64,000 nt of DNA. It comes from Megamerina dolium (Eukaryota; Arthropoda; Insecta; Diptera; Megamerinidae). Location of the stretch: assembly GCA_963854835.1 (NCBI GenBank), contig OY978525.1, positions 44,122,554 through 44,186,553 of the forward strand. The letters run 5' to 3'. The notes under the pieces were generated by a model. It ran no database searches. It worked only from the letters and a program-made list of their open reading frames with translations, and was not told the origin of the DNA. The position numbers and the translations under genes were made by a program. Below, in pieces: positions 53,521 through 64,000 of this stretch; position 1 is the first letter of the stretch; each line of letters opens with the position of its first letter.

Positions 53521-54300
53521 AGACTGTCAGGTCCGAATTAAGAGTTTGGCCGTAGGGGAGCAGCTCATAGTAGATGATTCCCTGATAATCACACCAAATA
53601 CATAGCAAAACCTTCCTGACCGTCAATTCTGGCTTGGCCACCGTTTGCGCCGGCTCACCGCTATTCGACCACTGCCGTTTTCGCTTGACGTTATCGCAAG
53701 TGACCCACTTTCATCACCAGTAACCATCCGCTTCAGCCTTGGATCGATTTTGTTGCAATTCGGCAGCGATTCGCGGATGAAAATTCGGTCCATGAGGTTT
53801 TTTTTGTTTTAACTCGTGTGGCACCAATACATCGAGCTTCATTTTGTGTCCATCTTTATTTAAATAGTTCCGAACGGTTTTTTGTGCAATGTTTAGCTCC
53901 TGGGAAACAGTGCTTACATGATGGTCAGACTCGACGATTTCCATTATTTTATCGATATTTTCGGCAATTGGCCTTCCAGAGCGTGGTGCATCTTTGACTT
54001 CAAAATTACCGGAACTGAATAAACAGTATTCACATTTTCAGTCGTCTGGCTTGAATTTTTGCCTTTATCGAAGAAAGACTGTAAAATATAGAGTATTTTT
54101 TCTTTACTGGTGTCCATCTTTGACACGTGCTCAAACAATACTGAGTCAGGCAATCACAAAACTGCCTGAAAGGTTTAATTAGTACGAAATCCTATCTTTC
54201 TAACGCCATATAGCGTAACCCGATTGCACTTATACAACGTGAGATACAGATTACTAAAGCCATCTATTGGAAAAATAATGGATTTCTCTTTACTACACCC
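53519..54300 (-). pseudogene. mariner transposase remnant bounded by (AT)n on both sides
   Basis: Minus-strand pieces: 54153-53944 (KEKILYILQSFFDKGKNSSQ), 53944-53714 (IVESDHHVSTVSQELNIAQK, TVRNYLNKDGHKMKLDVLVP, HELKQK) and 53641-53519 (VAKPELTVRKVLLCIWCDYQ, GIIYYELLPYGQTLNSD). This is a SETMAR-like mariner lineage. The second and third catalytic Asp region is missing because the element ends at the microsatellite. Shifts lie near 53950 and 53710. Confidence 0.82.
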
Positions 54301-56808
<2,508 letters not shown>

Positions 56809-57819
56809 CTATGTGACAGTTTTACACTTAATTTAACAATTTATAAATGTTATCCTTTCCTTTTCCCTATAAATAAACAATTTAGTTATATTTTCCGATT
56901 TGTTCACATACCTGGCATCTGTTTCGGCCGTTGGCTGGTATAAAGTGATTAGAATTTGGGGTAATCCCATTTGCGTTAAATCAATAAAATCATATCGGGC
57001 TTTGCACGTCAGCAGAAATAAAGGATACTTCGTAACGCAATCTTTCGTCTTTTCAGCTGGGTTATTCCTGTTATTACTAAGTAAACATTATTGTTATTGT
57101 TAAGTTATTAAAATTAATCGACAATATGAAATAATATGTGGCTAACCTTGCCCTGATAGATAGATAGATGATCTGATAAGTCTCAAATAATATTCGTTGG
57201 ACACTGAAAGCCCTTAGATTGCTTCTGTTTGAGACAATTCAATTTTTGTTGTGTTTATAGAAAAGGGGAGATTGTCTTATCAAAGGCACTTGTGTAATAC
57301 CCTTTCTTCCAAGGGGTATAGCAACCAACAGGAAACATACTCAAGAAACAACATCCATCGAGAGAATTGGTCGCTGCTGAGGCTACAGTAATTTTCCAAC
57401 GACTATTTTACAATCAAATTACATATTGAATTGAAGAAGCACTTTCCCTCAAAATGTCTCCAAAGTTTCCATATGCTATCGACAGAGTAGTTGAAGTATT
57501 CACAACTACTATTAAAAATGTCGCCGTAGCAGTCGTTGGTGAGAAAACAAGACAGAAATGCATCAAAAACGTAATTTTGGTGGATACTAGGACGTTTTTG
57601 GGGTGAGGAGATAACCAGAAAGTTTTCTCATAGGCTTATAAATGTCTTCACAATTATGAAGTGCGTCGTCATAAAAAAAACCTTTTCATTAAGAACCTTT
57701 AAAACTACCGCAGAACTACAATAGCAATATTTTGGGGTACGTCCTGTGTGGTTTTTAGCAGTTTTTAGTCTGCTGCTCTATTTGCTGCTTTTGCATCTAA
57801 AAAGAGTAAATTCTGCGTC
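56809..57819. other. No gene recognised
   Basis: About 1 kb without a convincing frame. A 67-codon frame at 56900-57103 has no motif. Confidence 0.45.
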
Positions 57820-57851
57820 GTCTTCTTTCATATCGGCATATGAAAGAAGAC
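57820..57851. repeat. Short perfect hairpin
   Basis: GTCTTCTTTCATAT and its inverse separated by CGGC, ~90 bp upstream of a DD41D-type transposase start. Confidence 0.9.
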
Positions 57852-57941
57852 TTTCTTTTCGGCAACACTGAGTTTGGCAGCTTAGCTGTTTTTGTGTAAC
57901 ATGTTACTTCAAACATGTTCAGTTTGGTCTATAATTAAACC

Positions 57942-58720
57942 ATGAATCGACTTACAAACGAACAACGCTTGCAGATTATTGAATTTTATTATCAAAATTC
58001 ATGCTGGGTTAAGAAAGTGCATCGTGCACTTCTTTCATTTTATGGTCAGCTTGGGCGACCTTCTGAGGCAGCTATTCGGAATCGTATGACTAAATTTCGT
58101 ACCAAATTTACATTATTGGACATTAAACCACGAACCCGCATACGTAGAATGCGTACAGAGAAAAATATTGCAGCTGTATCCGCCAGAGTTTTGGATGACC
58201 GGGAATTATCGATTAGACGTCGTTCGCAGCAATTGGGCCTCTGTTAATCCACTACGTAAAAAATTTGCGGAAAGAGTTGGGTGTGAAACCTTTTAAAATA
58301 CAGCTGGTGCAAGAATTGGAGCAACACGGCCTACCACAACGGCTAACTTTTGGTGAATGGGTGTTGGCTTTGGTGAATGCCCAAAATGGAAGAGTTGGAC
58401 TTGGCTGATATGTGGTTTCAAGAAATTCGGTGCCAAATGCCACACAGCATGCGAAACAATTGCCCAATTGAGAGAAAATTCGGTGAACATTTTATTTCAC
58501 GTTTGAGTCCGGTCAATTGGCCGCATAGATCGTGTGATGTAACGCCTTTAGACTATTTTTTTTGGGGTTATGTTAAGGCTCATGTCTATAGCGACAACGA
58601 TTGACGCACTGGAAGCCAATATTAAATAATTTATTCGTGAGATACCGGCCGATATTCTAGAAAGTATGCCAACATTGGACCCAGCGTTTGAACCATTTGT
58701 GACGCAGCCGCGGTCATCAT
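57942..58720 (+). pseudogene. Second-lineage DD41D transposase, deleted and frameshifted
   Basis: Begins MNRLTNEQRLQIIEFYYQNS, related to but distinct from the rosa-type copies and closer to the MVKFTNQQR start at 1724. A frame change occurs near 58240, then KELGVKPFKIQLVQELEQHG and a deletion that removes the first catalytic Asp region. It resumes with DMWFQEIRCQMPHS (Asp of QQDGA lost), RLSPVNWPHRSCDVTPLDYF and FWGYVKAHVYSDND near 58505-58600. Dead copy; terminal repeats not identified. Confidence 0.82.
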
Positions 58721-58724
58721 ATAC

Positions 58725-58861
58725 ATAAAATCATATAGATTGAATTACATATATCGTTCTATCGACTCAAATTACGATTTCATACATTTCTGAAAATTTT
58801 ATGTGTTTTTTTAGATCAAATAAATATTTACAAAAATAGCCGAGATCAGATTAACTGTTGA
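58725..58861 (+). repeat. 168-bp tandem unit 1, split by a TTAA-flanked insertion
   Basis: Together with 59762-59791 it matches unit 2 (59792-59959) with three to four substitutions. It begins CATAAAATCATATAGATTGA, just after the transposase remnant. Confidence 0.93.
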
Positions 58862-59757
58862 GGGGGTCTTCTACCTTGTTGGTTCAAAAAATTCGATTTT
58901 TTTTTTTAATTTTCCAACCCAGAAGGTGTTAGGAATATACCCTTAAAAGGATATAACTGAAATCTTATTATTTCGAGTTTTTCCGAGCCGTCGAAGACAG
59001 TTACGCCTGCTCTTATCGCAGCGCTCTTCGCGATCACCTAAAAGCTGGCCCATCGCGTTTTTCTAAAGTTATCTAACGTTCTATCGAATACCTGATGTAT
59101 CTGTATCTATGTAATCTCTGTTATGCATGATAAAATTTTCGGTCCATTCAGTTTGAAAGAAAATTTAACGTCGGAAACATCCCGCTTGTTATGTACATGA
59201 ATATCTTTAAATGCGATTTCCCAAAAGTTGCGTTTTTGTAACTGGTTGACATGATATCTCGAAAACTAATTGATTGATTGATTGAAATTATATATCAAAA
59301 TTTGTGAAAAACATGTGGCTATCGTCTGACAGATACTTTTTAGATTTTTTTTATTTAAACAATTTTTACAGATGTTTTTAACCCCGAAAACATTAAAAAA
59401 AAAAATTTTTTTTTTTAAAGTTGCCTGTTCTGCGAAATTTTCAAATTTTGAAAATGCCATCTGTCAAACGATAGCCAAGGTGATAAAAAAATTAAATCAT
59501 TTTGGTTTTTTTGTTTCAGACGATTTTCATGAGCTAAATCGTGTCAACCATTCGTGTATGCATTTTTTGCAAGGGAGACTTCAAGGTCAAGTCACGGTCA
59601 AATCGAAGACAGTAAATTTTCAGTAAAATTAGTGTTAAATGTATTTAAATAAACAAGTTGAATGCAATAAACCGCACCTCGATTGCGTTTTTAGTTTTCC
59701 TATAACTAATATTCAAAAAACAGTGTCAAAAATGAAGCCACAAGGTAGAAGACCCCC
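58862..59757. mobile_element. 896-bp non-autonomous element with TTAA target duplication
   Basis: Terminal inverted repeats GGGGGTCTTCTACCTTGT and inverse. Flanks are TTGA (58858-58861) and TTAA (59758-59761). The uninterrupted second tandem unit reads ACTGTTAAGTTT at this spot, showing that the original site held one TTAA. TTAA duplication is the hallmark of piggyBac-type transposons. The inner sequence is AT-rich with an 84-aa frame (59372-59626) without recognised domain. Confidence 0.88.
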
Positions 59758-59791
59758 TTAAGTTTAAATTGTTCAAAAGGCCAAAGGCAAG

Positions 59792-59959
59792 CATAAAATC
59801 ATATAGATTGAATTACATATATCGTTCTATCGACTCAAATTACGATTTCATACATTTCTCAAAATTTTATGTGTTTTTTTAGATCAAACAAATATTTACA
59901 AAAATAGCCGAGATCAGATTAACTGTTAAGTTTAAATTGTTCAAAAGGCCAAAGGCAAG
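59792..59959 (+). repeat. 168-bp tandem unit 2 (empty site)
   Basis: Uninterrupted copy of the unit starting at 58725. Ends AAAAGGCCAAAGGCAAG. Confidence 0.93.
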
Positions 59960-59967
59960 CAAAAAGG

Positions 59968-59976
59968 TATATAAAA
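59968..59976 (+). promoter_or_regulatory. TATA-like box upstream of a small open frame
   Basis: TATATAAAA, 80 bp before the ATG at 60056 of a frame that ends near an AATAAA signal (60299-60304). Weak evidence only. Confidence 0.3.
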
Positions 59977-60055
59977 CCTGTTGGAACAGTTTCCCAACGG
60001 AGAGAAGCGAACTGAACGTAAATTCAATTTTTGCATAGTTTTTACACATGTAATA

Positions 60056-60304
60056 ATGCGAGTATATGTTAAAATTCCGAGTGCGGATATAAATTTATTG
60101 CATATTAAACTAATTTCAAAATATAATATTACTTTAAGGTTGAAAACACCACGTAGGACGATTTCCTCACGAATTAATTTTTTCGTGTTTTTTAATGCAC
60201 CCGAACAAATTAAAGTACAATTGGCAAGTGAAAATGATGCCATTATAGAACCCGTCCCACTACCTATAACATATGTCATTTTAAATTTATCGATAATCAA
60301 ATAA
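60056..60304 (+). CDS. Unrecognised small frame, 82 aa (107 aa from upstream Met)
   Basis: The ATG at 60056 begins MRVYVKIPSADINLLHIKLI. An alternative start at 59981 lies too close to the TATA-like box. The frame ends in PLPITYVILNLSIIK and the stop overlaps an AATAAA. The content is rich in Ile, Leu and Asn with basic patches and no motif I know. It could be the end of an unrecognised element or a chance frame. Confidence 0.3.
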   Translation: MRVYVKIPSADINLLHIKLISKYNITLRLKTPRRTISSRINFFVFFNAPEQIKVQLASENDAIIEPVPLPITYVILNLSIIK

Positions 60305-60764
60305 AAAGTTAACAGATAAAAGTTTTATAGAAAACTTAAAAAAGAATTAAAATTGTTCTTAAAAATAGAAAATACCAATTTAAATGCCAAATATAATCGG
60401 AAAATTAATTCGAAAATCCGTTATAATACTTTACTTGATATAAATATCCATTGTTTCATAAACGTTAAAGAAAAATATGGGGGCCAGTGTAACAGTTTAA
60501 TTACACTTTGTAGACAGAAAACCATTTAAACAAAATTTTTTTGTTAAATTTTTATTTTATTCTTTTAGTGACACATCTAATAAATAAATATATATATGTA
60601 TATAAGTAAAAGAATGTATATATAATAAAAAGTGATTTTTTTTTTCGTCCAATCGTTTAAGATGGGTCGTATAAAAGTAGCGAACAATATATTTACACTG
60701 CATTTGTTTCATATTTACAATAAATACATATAAATTATTTTCATATGATTTTATTGATCTAGCG

Positions 60765-60767
<3 letters not shown>
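60305..60767. other. No gene; AT-rich
   Basis: Nothing recognised. Confidence 0.5.

Positions 60768-60831
<64 letters not shown>
60768..60831. repeat. (AT)n microsatellite
   Basis: About 64 bp of uninterrupted TA. Confidence 0.97.
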
Positions 60832-60833
<2 letters not shown>

Positions 60834-61079
60834 CCAGGTTTTTCCATCTCAAATTCTCTTCGGAAAAGTATTTATAACATCAGAAATAAAGTGCTAATTT
60901 TAAAGTCATAGAATCGCCTGTTTTATATGTGAACTCTTACGTTCAAACAACGCCATCATCATGTCCAGCACCAGCAGCAGCAGCAGTCTCATCAGCAACA
61001 CCATTTTCATCAGCAGCACCACTCAATTGCCCCATCATCCACACCAAAGGTGCAAGAGGTGTTTCAGCCGACGTTGGAG
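60832..61079 (+). other. CAG-rich stretch before the BEL/Pao leader; no gene
   Basis: Contains CAGCACCAGCAGCAGCAGCA near 60967 and encodes only Ser/Ala-rich low-complexity peptides. Confidence 0.4.
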
Positions 61080-62440
61080 CTCACCGGCACTCCTCCCACT
61101 CGTTCATTTTTTGGTCCTTCTAGTCGGATCAGCTCTCAATGTTTGGTAAGCACATCTTGCCACCCAGGTACGTGCATTCCATGCTTTTCACATACCCATA
61201 TACATACACATACGCCGTATATACATAAATTGCATACACCTGATACGTATATATATTATACTCACGATTCTTTTCTCAACAAGAAAAATCATATAATTTG
61301 GATCAAACCTCTTGGATTTTGTTTTTATATTCTTTCGCTCTCCCTTGAGAAATACGTTTATGTACACGAATTTGAGTTCAAATCCCTTCTACAAATCTCA
61401 AATACAGTGAAATTAGTTCTTGCGCTAAGTAATACTCCCTCTCAGAGCTCTCACTCATCCCATCAGGAATATCTCTACGAGAGTTACGATAAATCGATCG
61501 TTTATTACAGTAATTAAAAAAGGAAAGGCGATCACTTCTTTTTACTTTGGATTTGTACATAAGAACACATGCATTCTCACTATACATAATTACAAATCAA
61601 GAAGACTCTCTGGGTTAATAAACTAACAACAATATACGATATGTATATTGTTTGGTACAACATTCACACTTCTCAAATACAAATTTTGCGTTTTGTTATA
61701 TTCATGTGATTTTACCTGTTGTTATTGACGCTTGTATTTACTCTACCTGCTGTGATTAATGTATATCCATAAACCACCAACAACAAGTACACCAAAATGC
61801 AAGCAATAAAGGTATTTCGTCATCAAACAACAACAATAACAAAATAATATTGATTTCTCTTGGCCTATGTACATACATTAGGAGTATAGTGGTACGGTGT
61901 ATTGTTACTAAATTTCTTTTTGCATATCTACTTACAACAGCAATAAAATATAATTGCATTGGCTTGCAGTTATACTCGTATACAAGACAATTGCAACAAA
62001 AATTGTACACTATTTTCTGTTGAGAACACACCCATTGAGGAAAATAGTCACTCTCGACCATAAGTTGATACAGTGCGTACAAACGCAATGCAATTGATTT
62101 TATTGTAGGAAATAACATATTACAAGTGATGGGAAGGTCTATACAGTGGTTTCCAAACTTTTATTCGGACTCCGTGAATATTAATATACTCATCGGTTAC
62201 GTGAGAAATTTTATTAATGGTAAATCAATTTATATTACACATCGCTATATCAATTCCACAATTCAGCGAAATCGAATCCGAATTTAAAATAAACTCAACT
62301 TCGTACTCCCATAAGTTTGCCCACTGATTCCACTTAACTTTACTGAAGAAGACTACGTCATTTGGACTAATCTCTCGCCGGGCGCACTTCGGCAACCTAT
62401 CTTTGTAATTTGTGAGAGCATTACCTAAGATTTGTCCTCA
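61080..62440 (+). repeat. Leader/LTR-like region of BEL/Pao copy C
   Basis: Collinear with the reverse complement of 9803-12450 (without its DD41D insertion and without the extra arm of the 108-bp palindrome). It leads on the plus strand towards Gag-like sequence. Confidence 0.7.
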
Positions 62441-64000
62441 TCTCTCTTGCACTTAAACGTATACAACGATAGTGCACGAGTTACGTTCCAGACTCAACAT
62501 ACCCCTTTTCCGTCTATTTTCAATAAATATATTTTCCCACAAAATTTCTCTTTCCGCTTTGCACCTTTTCTTTTTCTATTGTTATGCACTTACCGTTTTT
62601 GCTGATAAAGCAAATTTCTTCTTTTTGAATCTGAGAACGAGGTAGCTTAGGTAAGTTAATTAGTCTTAAGATTCATACCAACCCGAATAGTTGATATTAA
62701 TAAATAAATAGATTCTTAAGTTATCAAACCTTATATTTTATGAACTGAAAAATTGTGTCCAAAGACACAAAAACGTTGGTCACGCGACGATATTTTTTTT
62801 CCGAACATCTCTATTTTATCAAGTGTTTTTTATAATAAATAAAATGTGTTAATTTTTCAACTTTAATTAAAATTGCTTAGTTTTATTGGTGAACTCCTAA
62901 GATGTGACAACCCACTCACATTTCACAACAACATCGTAACCACCTTCCCATCTGCAGCAAGATATCGGAACCATCGTGGCCAGAGCCCACCGGCATCTCT
63001 TGCTCAGTTATTCATTTTTTGCACATCGTCCCGTAAATCCGACATCTCGTCGAAGGGTTTCATCATTGTACAATGAAATAACCCGGTACAAATTCTCGAA
63101 TAGTCCCTATTCTTCTTCTAAAAATAAATGCGATTCGAGTCATATCTAAAATAAATGTCAAAAACTAACCAAATGTGACAATTCGACAATTACGATGACG
63201 TCTTGCCCGCTATGTAGAGGCAAGACGTCATCTCATCAACTTACAGTTGATGAGAAAATATCCCTTGTGCGAAAATGCGATTTATGCATCAACTGTTTGG
63301 CATACTCTTACATAGTGTCAAAGTAAGTTCTTGTGTAGCCTATATGGACAACGACATAATCCCATGCTTCATCGAACACGGATAAATCTGAATTTGAAGC
63401 GCAATCGTCACAATTCTCCATCTCTTCGCGTAATAGAGAAAGTACAATTTTGAAAATCAAAAATGAAACGCACACAAGAGAAGCCGGTATTGCGATCTAC
63501 TACACCTATAACGATATTTTTTCGAAGTAACAAATTCGAATACCCAACACTTTCGGAACGAGCATCGAAAAATCCAGTCTCTCCTAATATAGGGCCCCGA
63601 AATTATTGTCAATGAAATTTTAATGCGGCCATGTGGCCCGACATACTGACTAGAGCCACATGCATACTATGTAGCCACGTAGATTAGACGAATTGATTCG
63701 TCATACGCATCTCTATTTAATTTTGGTCAGTACACTCTAACAGAATTTTTCAATTGACGGATTTCTACGAAACGTCGAGGTAACGATGCAGTGGCTTAGC
63801 GTACATGTGTATGAAAAATCCCAGGTGCTAAATATAGTACACTATATATAACATTTTCATGAACCAAATCAACCATCATACGGTATGAACCCAAAATTCT
63901 TTTGGATTCTAGTTGAGTCTAGACATCGTCAGAAGCATTTCCATCTCTCCCAATTCAGCCAATCTGATATTCCCACTTTTTTACTTTCGTGCTCTACGAG
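62441..64000 (+). mobile_element. BEL/Pao copy C, gag-protease region, runs off the window
   Basis: A nucleocapsid-type block at 63198-63324 reads TSCPLCRGKTSSHQLTVDEK, then RKCDLCINCLAYSYIV, and downstream HNPMLHRTR-like sequence, as in BEL/Pao Gag. 63850-64000 matches the post-protease region of derivatives A (reverse of 7560-7690) and B (49040-49160). No RT is seen between them. Strongly decayed. Confidence 0.68.
63198..63324 (+). pseudogene. BEL/Pao zinc-knuckle fragment (copy C)
   Basis: In one open frame: CPLC, then after ~22 residues CDLCINC. The second motif should be followed by His and Cys but reads AYSYIVSK, so the knuckle is damaged. Confidence 0.65.

Noticed and set aside
60929..61149. 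Ser/Ala-rich protein from the CAG-rich stretch
   Set aside because: Frames are short, overlap in two phases, and arise from CAG/CATCATC repeats next to a BEL/Pao leader.

Overview
This window reads as intergenic DNA from an insect, most likely a higher fly. It is AT-rich, has many (AT)n microsatellites, and is almost entirely built from transposable elements: BEL/Pao LTR retrotransposons, jockey, RTE-like and LOA/I-like LINEs, Tc1/mariner DNA transposons, a Harbinger remnant and a tRNA-like SINE. The multicopy DD41D 'rosa-type' mariner relatives point towards tephritid fruit flies, where that group was first described. This species hint is an inference. I found no convincing host protein-coding gene, no rRNA and no stand-alone tRNA.

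Layout. 1-3115 is a gapless, nearly identical inverted duplication (1470-bp arms, 175-bp spacer) carrying the 3' end of a BEL/Pao element with a DD41D element inside it. 3.4-5.7 kb is a broken BEL/Pao pol (minus strand). 6.3-12.45 kb is a BEL/Pao-related element with gag and protease but no RT or integrase. Its leader is interrupted by DD41D copy 1 and holds a 108-bp perfect palindrome. 12.7-15.75 kb has two RTE-like LINE pieces tail to tail. 16.0-22.8 kb is a datable nest: an old jockey (+) split by a younger jockey (-), which was itself hit by a long-inverted-repeat element and by an intact Tc1-like transposon. 23-29.5 kb holds four SINE copies, a duplicated Harbinger fragment and a LINE scrap. 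30.1-36.1 kb has two RTE-like LINEs head to head around an (AT)n array. 36.2-37.7 kb holds a ~300-bp tandem repeat and a MITE-like element.

37.7-41.6 kb is mostly unrecognised. 41.8-43.9 kb is a decayed LOA/I-type LINE. 44.1-46.98 kb has DD41D copy 2 inside one arm of an inverted repeat that encloses a SINE and a LINE scrap. 47.5-49.8 kb is a second gag-protease BEL/Pao derivative. 49.8-51.5 kb has a SINE, a LINE endonuclease scrap and a mariner remnant. 53.4-56.8 kb has a mariner remnant and DD41D copy 3, each abutting (AT)n arrays; copy 3 encodes an uninterrupted 361-aa transposase. 57.9-60 kb has another DD41D lineage whose 3' side is tandemly duplicated, one copy being split by an 896-bp TTAA-flanked element. 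61-64 kb is a third BEL/Pao copy of the gag-protease family, running off the window.

The only intact enzymes I can support are the Tc1-like DD34E transposase (19142-20182, minus) and the DD41D transposase (55486-56571, minus). Nothing here looks like a new cooperative gene system. The value lies in the insertion histories, the palindromes and the non-autonomous families.
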